Positions 9,228-16,160 of a DNA stretch of 56,412 bases are shown here, piece after piece. The notes under the pieces were generated by a model, which did no database searches, was not told the origin of the DNA, and saw only the letters and a list, made by a program, of their open reading frames with translations. The stretch is taken from assembly GCA_016550425.1 (NCBI GenBank), contig JABXGS010000015.1:1-56412 (forward strand), in the 5' to 3' direction. The stretch is from an archaeon. Lineage in GTDB: Archaea; Asgardarchaeota; Hermodarchaeia; Hermodarchaeales; Hermodarchaeaceae. Position 1 is the stretch's first letter. Every line of letters starts with the position of its first letter. The translations under genes were made by a program, and so were the position numbers.

Positions 9228-9692
9228 TCACCTCTCCTCAGTTATTTTAGTAGAGGTGAGCTGCTCACTTTGATGAATACCTTCACCTACCCAATAATTG
9301 CCCTGTTTCACGATAGTTTTTCCTTCTCTGTGTTCCCAGTATAGTTGAGTCAAGAGGAGGGGCCAGGACCCAAGAACAAGGACACCCAAAATGAAAGTGA
9401 CGAATCCGGCAATTAGGGTTGCTACTATCCCGAGTCCAACAGGGAAGTACAAATGGAGCCACGATATTCCATACTGAATTAGGAAAGTCTGGATTAACAC
9501 CAAAGGTATCAAGATTAACAAGTGCCACCATCGAATATGTCTGATTTTTTCACGGGAAGGAATCTCTGCAGGAAGCCTAGCAGACCAACCTAATTCATAG
9601 TGTACTTGAGGTATGCCACTCAGTAAGAAGCTAAGCGAGAGACTAATCAACCCTGGAACGCTGATTAAGAAAAACCTCCAAGGGGTCGTCAC
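9228..9692 (-). CDS. small membrane protein of the island (start uncertain)
   Basis: 154 aa from a GTG at 9692 with three to four hydrophobic helices (about 8-25, 52-75, 80-110), an RE-rich basic loop between the first two, and a polar tail (EHREGKTIVKQG). No family recognised. The frame stays open upstream to 9797 and encodes a further hydrophobic helix (LGWTPIAFLLIWLAV), so the real N-terminus may lie upstream. At the position where the related gene at 15.5 kb has an ATG, this copy has ATA (9797-9795). Either translation starts at GTG 9692, or a rare or mutated start is used. The gene sits between metG remnant A and repeat copy B and shares its upstream block with the 15.5 kb gene. Confidence 0.5.
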   Translation of the reverse strand: MTTPWRFFLISVPGLISLSLSFLLSGIPQVHYELGWSARLPAEIPSREKIRHIRWWHLLILIPLVLIQTFLIQYGISWLHLYFPVGLGIVATLIAGFVTFILGVLVLGSWPLLLTQLYWEHREGKTIVKQGNYWVGEGIHQSEQLTSTKITEER

Positions 9693-9798
9693 TGCAAGCC
9701 ATATTAATAGAAAAGCAATTGGAGTCCAACCAAGAGTAATGGTTAGGCGTCGATTGCGAAGGACATTCCACCGTGAAATCGAAGCACTAACGGATATG

Positions 9799-10045
9799 GT
9801 CTATTCCCTCTATCTGGACTAGGTGATTCCAAGACCAAAAATATTACTAAATCAGAAGCTAACTTGATTCTTGTATAGCCATCTAGTGCATTTACCGAAG
9901 ATGTAAGATCCGTTATCCATCGAAGTAGAATGGTGGTTTTTTATCATAGCGCTGCATAATGAAAGGTTGTTTGAACAACAGGCTAAGAAATTTTGCGGAA
10001 TGGCGTTTCTTGTCTTTTTCTCTCAATGATTCAATATTTTAGTAG
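9799..10045. repeat. island repeat copy B (upstream block, core, metG-end remnant)
   Basis: About 245 bases matching 15945-16190 over their whole length. Shared blocks in order: TCTATTCCCTCT, ACTAGGTGATTCCAAGACC with the following AAAAATATTAC, GATGTAAGATCC, and the core GCATAATGARRGGTTGTTT...AACAACAGGCTAAGAAATTTT (9954-9995). The end (about 10000-10045) is a decayed metG C-terminus: the minus strand reads a stop, NIESLREKDKK, with the original TAA now AAA. It shares the Gln-to-stop change with copy A, so A and B are closer to each other than to the true metG. The block separates two divergent membrane-protein genes and fills the 386-base gap between them; I see nothing else in it. Confidence 0.8.
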
Positions 10046-10078
10046 GTTTGCTTTAGCAAAAACGAAAAGAAGGGAAGA

Positions 10079-10349
10079 ATGAAAAACGAGGAAGTTGATG
10101 ATAATTCACTTTTGGAGGGAAATTCGGTGTATTGGAAACGTGTGCCTGTTTGGGTTCCAGGCGTGTTGATCACAATTATTGTATGGCTTGTTGTACTTTA
10201 CATCATTCTCACTTTTTTTTCCAATTGCGCCCGAACAGCAACCCATACTTGTATTAGTCACCGTAATGATATTCCTGATATGTTCGGGGTCAGTGCTCTA
10301 TTACTGGCTTCAACGGCTTTTTGGGACCCGATACAATCCCGACATTTAG
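10079..10349 (+). pseudogene. two-helix membrane protein interrupted by a frameshift in a T8 run
   Basis: The ATG at 10079 has a good GAAGGGAAGA site just upstream. The first frame gives a polar head (MKNEEVDDNSLLEGN), then a membrane helix (VPGVLITIIVWLVVLYIIL). At the T8 run 10213-10220 it falls into an out-of-frame tail. From 10221 the frame one base over continues as PIAPEQQP, a second membrane helix (ILVLVTVMIFLICSG) and YYWLQRLFG..., stopping at 10349. Removing one T restores a protein of about 90 aa with two helices. It may be a true pseudogene, a slippery-run frameshift or a sequencing error; no relative is recognised. Confidence 0.55.
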
Positions 10350-10499
10350 AGTAGGAGCTTTAGTAACCTTTTTGGTCTCGGATTCACCTAATCCAATTAG
10401 AGGGAAAAAACAAATTCTAGCAAAGAATCTCGGACGAACTATAGTGAACCTATCTACTTCCTTATCTTCATTGTATCACCACTACTCCTTGTCTTTCTT

Positions 10500-10841
10500 A
10501 TGCTGGCCACTTTGATAGCTAACGCCTTGTGGATCATTATCTATGCGATACCCTATGTTATCGTAATGCCGCTTTGGTTTTACATCGATACCCGAATACG
10601 CCGTAAATTACTAGGAGACGGAGCAAAATACGCTGTTTTATTGGTTGTCCATGGCATATCCATTATTTTACTAACTTTCAATTGGATGCTGGCGACACCT
10701 GAACCTCTGCCGTTCTGGCCTCTTTTCGTGTGGGGGTTTTGGGTGGTTTTCATCTTATTCATTAGTTCTGTCATTTGTGAGCGGTTCTTAAAACCCAAGT
10801 TTCGTTCATTGTATGAGCAATCAGAACCAGGTCATTTCTAG
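10500..10841 (+). CDS. membrane protein paralogous to the 15.5 kb gene, 5' end damaged
   Basis: 113 aa from the ATG at 10500. It aligns with the product of 15542-15928: IANALWIIIYAIPYVIV against LSNLLFAIAFALPWVIV, WFYIDTRIR against WCYVDARIK, and a shared CERFLKPK near the C-terminus. The same frame is open back to 10401 and encodes more matching sequence (ESRTNYSEPIYFLIF and IVSPLLL), but no start codon lies there. The position equivalent to the paralog's upstream ATG reads AAT (10413). So the gene has either lost its start or now begins at 10500 with a shortened first helix. Four hydrophobic segments are expected in the full form. The upstream block ATTCACCTAATCCAATTAGAGGG is shared with the paralog. 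Function unknown. Confidence 0.5.
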   Translation: MLATLIANALWIIIYAIPYVIVMPLWFYIDTRIRRKLLGDGAKYAVLLVVHGISIILLTFNWMLATPEPLPFWPLFVWGFWVVFILFISSVICERFLKPKFRSLYEQSEPGHF

Positions 10842-10858
10842 TTTTTTTCCACCGTAGA

Positions 10859-11695
10859 TTAAGTTTTTCGCTTTAAGAGAATAACAATAACAATAACTAC
10901 TATGCTAATGCCAATACTGATTGCTACTATCTTAAGAGTCTGGTCAGATAGAGCGCCCTCAATGCTATCACTAACAACAATATTATCAATCGAGGAATTC
11001 CCCTGAAAAGAAACAAAACTGAATGTTTCCGATGTGGTGACTCTATCATCCGTTATCTCGATAACTAATTCTGAATTGAGATTGATTTGAAACTGGCCTG
11101 GTAAATCTCGTATGATTTCAAAATGAAATACCTCATTAGCTCTTGTGATGATAGGGTGTCTAGCTAATATGTAACGCTCCAATCCTTGGAATAACTCAAA
11201 GTAGATCTCACCATTAACAAATGAGTCTAAAATTAATGCATAACCATCCATATTAGGAACCTGGGATACTCCAGATAAATTGTAATTGTTTTCTAAATCT
11301 GTATATACAAAATTAACAGAATCGAAGGAAACATTACTACTGGATACATGCCAATCAAAACTCCAAGTACCATATGCCGTACTACTATTATGGATAGCTC
11401 TTCTTAGATGGGTCAGGTCTCCGTGGTATCCAACATTAGGCCAGTAGTAATAGACATCTTCAGCTGTCAGCGTTCCATTCTCAATAGTGAATCCATGATC
11501 AACTTCACAAAATACATCATCAACTAGTTCGTATCCCTGGAGAATCCAATCGTCCAAGGAATCTATATTATCAACCTCAAAATCTTCACTCCAAAATTGT
11601 CCTGCAGATACTGTGATAGGAAAGAGAGTGGAAAGGACTAAGAATAATACAGTGGATAAAACAAGTATTCGAAATGAGATAGATCTATGAACCAA
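10859..11695 (-). CDS. secreted, C-terminally anchored lectin-like protein 1
   Basis: 278 aa starting at a TTG (11695) just behind GGTGG. Residues 1-31 are a signal peptide (FRILVLSTVLFLVLSTLFPI). Residues 33-240 are a beta-rich extracellular domain: FWSEDFEV...LDDWILQGYE at its start and FSFVSFQGNSSIDNIVVSDS at its end, the pattern of a concanavalin A/LamG-like jelly roll closed by a DNIVV strand. Several N-x-S/T sites are present. Residues 252-274 are a membrane helix followed by KRKT, so the protein should be anchored with its domain outside. It is a clear paralog of the next gene, 39 bases upstream, with the same layout. A carbohydrate-binding or surface role is inference. Confidence 0.75.
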   Translation of the reverse strand: MVHRSISFRILVLSTVLFLVLSTLFPITVSAGQFWSEDFEVDNIDSLDDWILQGYELVDDVFCEVDHGFTIENGTLTAEDVYYYWPNVGYHGDLTHLRRAIHNSSTAYGTWSFDWHVSSSNVSFDSVNFVYTDLENNYNLSGVSQVPNMDGYALILDSFVNGEIYFELFQGLERYILARHPIITRANEVFHFEIIRDLPGQFQINLNSELVIEITDDRVTTSETFSFVSFQGNSSIDNIVVSDSIEGALSDQTLKIVAISIGISIVVIVIVILLKRKT

Positions 11696-11734
11696 AGTTC
11701 CACCACAATTTCTCTCTGTTCCTTTAATCTAATC

Positions 11735-12556
11735 TTATTTCTTCCATTTAAAAAAGATAACAATAGCTACAACAATGACACCTATTCCAATCCCGATTAC
11801 AATAAGTTCAATAGTTAGTCCAGATTGAGTAACATCAACACTATCACTAACGACTATATTGTCAATCGAGGAGTTCCCTTGAAATGACACAAAATTGAAT
11901 TTCTCACAAGAGGTGACATCATTATCTATCACATTGAGTACTAGTTGTGTATCAAAATACACATTAAACTCTCCTTCCAAAGAGCGTGTTATATCTATAT
12001 GATGTTGGCCAATTAAATCAGAAGGAAAATCATGTCTAACAAGGATAACGCCGTGTGTTACAGCGAACTTCTCAATGTACATCTCATCATTCATAACTGT
12101 GTCCAAAATAAGAGTATATCCTGTCATTGCATATGATGTGAATTCTCCTGTTAGATTGTATTCATTTCGCAAGTCAGTAAACATGAACTCCACTCCATCA
12201 TAACCATTCTGACTTCCACTAACACGCCAATCAAAACTCCAAGTACCATATGCCACGGTACTATTATGAATCGCTCTTCTCACTTGGGACATGTAGATTG
12301 ACCATGGAACATACACGTCCTCTGCAGTCAACTCTCCATTCACAATGGTGAAACCATGATCCACTTGGTAGAACGTAGAATCAATCATTTCATATCCTTG
12401 AAGGACCCAATCGTCCAACTCTTCAACAGGAGAAACCGCGAAGTCTTCACTCCACACAATTGCAGCAGATACTTGCATTTGATTTAAAGGAATTGCGATT
12501 AAGATTGTAACTGTAATCACAGATATTATTCTAAGCAACTGGAATAGTGTAGACAT
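11735..12556 (-). CDS. secreted, C-terminally anchored lectin-like protein 2
   Basis: 273 aa; the ATG at 12556 has a strong GGGAGGTGG site. Signal peptide 1-31 (LLRIISVITVTILIAIPL), beta-sandwich domain 33-235, membrane helix 247-268 and a basic end (FKWKK). It matches the downstream paralog along its whole length: WSEDFxV, LDDWxLQGYE, DHGFTIxNGxLTAEDVY, RRAIHNS, YGTWSFDW, and FVSFQGNSSIDNIVVSDS identical in both. The two are a tandem duplication that has diverged most in the middle. Its promoter region contains repeat copy C. Co-transcription of the pair is likely from the 39-base gap. Ligand unknown. Confidence 0.77.
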   Translation of the reverse strand: MSTLFQLLRIISVITVTILIAIPLNQMQVSAAIVWSEDFAVSPVEELDDWVLQGYEMIDSTFYQVDHGFTIVNGELTAEDVYVPWSIYMSQVRRAIHNSTVAYGTWSFDWRVSGSQNGYDGVEFMFTDLRNEYNLTGEFTSYAMTGYTLILDTVMNDEMYIEKFAVTHGVILVRHDFPSDLIGQHHIDITRSLEGEFNVYFDTQLVLNVIDNDVTSCEKFNFVSFQGNSSIDNIVVSDSVDVTQSGLTIELIVIGIGIGVIVVAIVIFFKWKK

Positions 12557-12706
12557 GAATCCACCTCCCTCTATCTTCTATTTAAAAGGAACTTCAACCC
12601 TTCGCAATGCCTTAGTGAATAAATCTGGATCTTGTCTCACGAGAGACATGTTACGTTGCCTGTAATGATACGGCTTGAAGGTTCACTAGTAGGTTATTAC
12701 GAGAAG

Positions 12707-12751
12707 ATAGCATAATGAGAGGTTGTTTGAACAACAGGCTAAGAAATTATA
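12707..12751. repeat. island repeat copy C (core only)
   Basis: GCATAATGAGAGGTTGTTTG continues as AACAACAGGCTAAGAAATTA, almost identical to the core in copy B (9954-9995) and close to the copy next to true metG (16109-16151). Neither the metG-end remnant nor the long upstream block is recognisable around it. An imperfect inverted repeat GTTGTT/AACAAC sits at its centre. It lies about 150 bases upstream of lectin-like gene 2, within a 494-base gene gap (12557-13050) that otherwise holds only a HEAT-like gene fragment. Confidence 0.7.
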
Positions 12752-12798
12752 CAAATACAACTCGTAAACGAAAAGATTGGTACGCCTAGATAGACGCT

Positions 12799-12972
12799 AT
12801 GGAAGTAATCGAAACCAATAAGGATGGTAGAATCGTCGATGAACTAATTTATGGACTGCAGAGCAATGATGAGGACACTAAATCATGTATTCCAACCTTA
12901 CTAGCAAGTCAAGGCGATCAGTGACCAATCCAAATCATTGGCCATCTGCTTGAGAACTTCCTGCTTCCTTAA
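12799..12972 (+). pseudogene. HEAT-repeat-like gene fragment with premature stop
   Basis: From the ATG at 12799 the frame reads MEVIETNKDG, then VDELIYGLQSNDEDTKSCIP and TLLASQG, a TGA at 12922, then PIQIIGHLLENFLLP and a TAA at 12970. The spacing (ELIxxLxSxDxxxx...LLxxxG, then IxxLLE) resembles one HEAT-like helical pair, as found at the N-terminus of PBS-lyase HEAT proteins. It is too short and broken to be a functional gene; probably debris in the island. The match is by pattern only. Confidence 0.3.
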
Positions 12973-13050
12973 AGGGAAGGTGCTCAAATAAATACCAAGT
13001 TGAATGGAAAAGCGTAAATCCGAACACGCTGGTTCAGATTTAGGCTCAAT

Positions 13051-15375
13051 TTGACTAGTCAGAAGCAGGATTCATTACTTGCTAGGCTGCTCAATTATAT
13101 CTTAGTGAATTTTTATTCCGAACGTGAGGAATTTTTGAGCAATGTGATAAGTATGATTCTGCCTGTGAGTCGTAGGCGTGTATGGACTACAGCACTACTA
13201 CTTTTTTTTCTATTCCCAGTGCCAGCTTATGTAAGACATCAATGGACATACAATTCTTCTTCCGGTCTAAGTAATAATCTCACAGTACCAATAATACCTA
13301 ATCTTCTTAATTATGAAATCAACATAGTCTTCCTAGGCATCAATGAAACAAGAATAGATCAAGATTCGTTGTTGGACCAGCTACCAAAATGGTATGCCCC
13401 GGTCGATGGCATGTGGTGGCGCCAGGAGTTTGACATGAACTTCACTCTAGCATACAGCCTTAGCTTTACCGAACAAGTTCAAATAGATGATTATCGAATG
13501 TTCTTGCACCAGAACTCTGTAGAGGATAGGTCACCGTTCTTCATACAGCCTGAACATCCAATGGCTAAATACATTCACTCGGATATGGTTGAGTCATACT
13601 TAGCTGAGAACGTGATCGACAAATCGTCAGCAACTCTTGTAATCATTGATACCTACTCCTTTGATCCGACTGGACATGTTCCCTATTACTACAATGCGAC
13701 CTATAACGAACTGGATGCAGAACTTGAGGGATGGGTCATCAACCCACTTCCTTGGGCTTCAACTTACCAGATAGCTGGAGGTGGTGAGAACTCAAGACTA
13801 CTCTGGCTAGATCTTTCAGCAGGTCCGACTGTCTATCATTCGACCTTCGATTCGAGTACGGGAGGTGTAGAAGAGATCTTGCCCATCTGGACCTACGAAG
13901 AACTAGTAAATCCTGTGGAACAACTAACAGAAGATCTTGTAAAATACATTACTCAAGCAGTCGAATGCCGGTTCTCGCCATCAACTTACCTTCGAGCCAC
14001 TATTGGGGTGCCTCTAATCCATTCACCCACCACTGAAATTGCAATGGAAGTTCTTCTTGTAGATCTGGCCAATACTAATTTCAGATTTGAGGAAAGACTC
14101 AAGCTCGACTATATAGCATCCGAGTACGAAAGAGTGAATCCTTTCGTGGAATGGACATATAGTGTAACGGATTGGGATTGGGAATCAGATCTGAGTTTTC
14201 TCTCAGTCCTTGAAGCTTCGCAAGATGATCAAGCGATGACCTATGACCCGAGGATTCTAGTGGAGTTTTTTGACCTAAAATACATGAGCCTCTTCAATTC
14301 GAGTTCGCATAATAGATTAGTATTACCAATCTTCTTGTTGACACTTCCTGTAGGTTGGAACTTCAATCCTGAGTGGGGTGGAATGGCTCAATGTATCGAT
14401 GGCGAGTTTGCCTACATTTATGGGAAGCAAAGTCTGGACTTAGTTGATCCTAGCTACATCGATCAGGCGATCATCCCGCTTGAAGGTTTGCAGATTGAGA
14501 GTGGAGACTCCTTCAATATTTCGGGATACTTGGGGGATTTTATTGGTTCTATCGATTTTTCGATGAATGTTCTTAACAGCAGGATTAGTGTCTATTTTCT
14601 AGATGAATATGGTTACAATCAATATGAGCAGGCTTTACCATTTGTGGATCTTTTAAATCACTCATTTGAGAATGTCTCTGCCGGGTCGGGCATGGTGGTT
14701 TCGAACTTCGAATGCACGATTTATGGAAGATATTATCTGGTGATCGAGAATAACGAAAACGAGACAGCAACCGTTGATATCACATTGAATATAGAGGTAG
14801 ACCATTGCTATGGGTACACTTGGAAAATCATGCATGAGATTGGACATGCTTTGGGGTTAAACCATCCCCATGATGCATACTCTTGGGGTAACTATAACCA
14901 CCCGGCTGCAAATGTAGGGGTTTACCTAAATTGGCTTTGGGATATGTCGTATTCTCAGATGAATTACGCGAACCAGGTTCCAACGATTTCCTTGATGGAT
15001 ATTGACACGCTTCAAAGAGAGTCCATAACAAGATATTGGGCAGATGCTGTGAACATCTGGAATGATATTGTTAATAATTCTACAATCAAATATGGTGGAG
15101 TTTCATCCATCATAGAAATGCATCTAGTAAACGCTTCCCAGCATTTCAATCAGAGCGTGGACTATTACTCAAATACTAACAGTCTAGACAATTACCAAAA
15201 TTCATTACATGAGGTTTTTAGCATGTGGAAGGAGCTTAGGTTGGCCTTAGCTGAACTAGCCTTCTATTCCCTGTTAGAGATTCAAAACATTCTGTTTATT
15301 GTTTTTGTGGTGGCTGTCATCATCTTAATTGTTGTGATCTATGTAGTAATGCGAAGAAGGAGAATGAGGGAGTAG
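13051..15375 (+). CDS. membrane-anchored extracellular metzincin-like zinc protease
   Basis: 774 aa from a TTG at 13051. An in-frame ATG at 13153 would give 740 aa beginning directly with a signal-type sequence (MILPVSRRRVWTTALLLF), so the start is uncertain. After one N-terminal hydrophobic helix (about 48-64) comes a long extracellular part with many N-x-S/T sites. The zinc site is HEIGHALGLNH at about 595-605, the metzincin pattern HExxHxxGxxH, followed by DMSYSQMNY about 40 residues on, which may supply the Met-turn. A C-terminal membrane helix (FIVFVVAVIILIVVIYVV, about 748-767) ends in RRRRMRE, so the catalytic domain should face outside. The region between residues 480 and 590 looks like a beta domain. 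Substrate unknown; it is the largest gene of the island. Confidence 0.78.
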   Translation: MTSQKQDSLLARLLNYILVNFYSEREEFLSNVISMILPVSRRRVWTTALLLFFLFPVPAYVRHQWTYNSSSGLSNNLTVPIIPNLLNYEINIVFLGINETRIDQDSLLDQLPKWYAPVDGMWWRQEFDMNFTLAYSLSFTEQVQIDDYRMFLHQNSVEDRSPFFIQPEHPMAKYIHSDMVESYLAENVIDKSSATLVIIDTYSFDPTGHVPYYYNATYNELDAELEGWVINPLPWASTYQIAGGGENSRLLWLDLSAGPTVYHSTFDSSTGGVEEILPIWTYEELVNPVEQLTEDLVKYITQAVECRFSPSTYLRATIGVPLIHSPTTEIAMEVLLVDLANTNFRFEERLKLDYIASEYERVNPFVEWTYSVTDWDWESDLSFLSVLEASQDDQAMTYDPRILVEFFDLKYMSLFNSSSHNRLVLPIFLLTLPVGWNFNPEWGGMAQCIDGEFAYIYGKQSLDLVDPSYIDQAIIPLEGLQIESGDSFNISGYLGDFIGSIDFSMNVLNSRISVYFLDEYGYNQYEQALPFVDLLNHSFENVSAGSGMVVSNFECTIYGRYYLVIENNENETATVDITLNIEVDHCYGYTWKIMHEIGHALGLNHPHDAYSWGNYNHPAANVGVYLNWLWDMSYSQMNYANQVPTISLMDIDTLQRESITRYWADAVNIWNDIVNNSTIKYGGVSSIIEMHLVNASQHFNQSVDYYSNTNSLDNYQNSLHEVFSMWKELRLALAELAFYSLLEIQNILFIVFVVAVIILIVVIYVVMRRRRMRE

Positions 15376-15527
15376 TTTCTACGTGTTGAAGATGCAAATT
15401 TTGGGTGTAGAAGGAAGTCTTTGAGGAGTTGTGCGTCATTCATCGCACGTTGGAACATACTCACTGATTGGTTAAAGTTTATCGTCCTGTCGACTTTTCT
15501 ACGGTTTATTTCAGATAAGAAACACAA
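15375..15527 (-). pseudogene. possible truncated tyrosine recombinase N-terminus
   Basis: The minus strand between about 15458 and 15375 reads AMNDAQLLKDFLLHPKFA and then SSTRRNY. This resembles the start of the SAM-like core-binding domain of XerC/XerD/XerA recombinases (LxxFL...G.S..TRxxY). The similarity ends where the frame enters the antisense of the protease 3' end, so no catalytic domain is left. About 28 residues of pattern similarity is weak evidence, but a recombinase remnant would fit an island with repeated ends. Confidence 0.25.
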
Positions 15528-15541
15528 CTGCGACTTTGCTC

Positions 15542-15928
15542 CTATCCACCTGATTCGAGTTTTGGTTTTAAGAATCGCTCACAAAGCATGGAAGTCAAGG
15601 TTCCAAGGAACATGGCTGTGAATACAAATGAGAAACTAGCTAGGAAAAAATAGGGCGTCCAAAATGGACCAAACGACGTCATTAAGAACACCGTAATGAA
15701 ACTGAATATTAAAGCCACCACAAGTTTCACTCCTCCTCTAACGAGCCCGGGTTTTATACGAGCATCAACGTAACACCAGATTTGCTTTACGATAACCCAT
15801 GGTAGGGCAAATGCAATGGCAAACAATAAATTAGATAAGAATGCAAATACAAGAATTCCACCGAAAATCAGTGGTGAGACGACAAAGCTAATGAAAAATG
15901 GGTTCACTGAAGTCTCTCCGCGACTCAT
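15542..15928 (-). CDS. small multi-helix membrane protein of the island
   Basis: 128 aa from the ATG at 15928, with four hydrophobic segments (about 10-30, 32-50, 65-85, 88-110) and a conserved end CERFLKPKLESGG. It is a paralog of the gene at 10500-10841. Comparing the nucleotides, the paralog keeps an open frame (SEPIYFLIFIVSP) where this copy has two bases fewer. The ATG at 15938 therefore opens a frame that dies after 16 codons (MSENESRRDFSEPIFH), and only the overlapping ATG at 15928 gives a full product. No good ribosome binding site precedes it. Whether it is expressed is uncertain; function unknown. Confidence 0.5.
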   Translation of the reverse strand: MSRGETSVNPFFISFVVSPLIFGGILVFAFLSNLLFAIAFALPWVIVKQIWCYVDARIKPGLVRGGVKLVVALIFSFITVFLMTSFGPFWTPYFFLASFSFVFTAMFLGTLTSMLCERFLKPKLESGG

Positions 15929-15944
15929 TTTCAGACATACTCTA

Positions 15945-16160
15945 TTCCCTCTAATTGGACTAGGTGATTCCAAGACCAAAAATATTACCAAATGAAAGTC
16001 AACACGATTCTTCTATAACCATTTGGGCTTCAAACCAGCGCATTTACAGAAGATGTAAGATCCATTAGCCTTCGAAGCAAAATCGTGGATTTTTTTGGTC
16101 ATAGTATTGCATAATGAGGTATGGTTTAAACAACAGGCTAAGAAATTTTACTGAAGGGCG
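15945..16160. repeat. island repeat copy D, flank of the true metG 3' end
   Basis: Matches copy B (9799-10045) along its length: TCTATTCCCTCT at the left, ACTAGGTGATTCCAAGACC and AATATTAC, GATGTAAGATCC, and the core GCATAATGAGG...AACAACAGGCTAAGAAATTTT (16109-16151). It then runs without a break into the stop codon and C-terminal codons of the intact metG. It is therefore the likely parental arrangement from which copies A and B derive. It also forms the upstream region of the membrane gene at 15542. Confidence 0.8.

Noticed and set aside
9954..16151. Core repeat as a tRNA gene or tRNA fragment attachment site
   Set aside because: No cloverleaf, no T-loop or anticodon arm can be drawn from the core; the repeated host gene part is metG coding sequence, not a tRNA.
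9027..16160. Island as a CRISPR or defence locus
   Set aside because: The repeats are few, long, unevenly spaced and diverged, and there are no cas or known defence genes.
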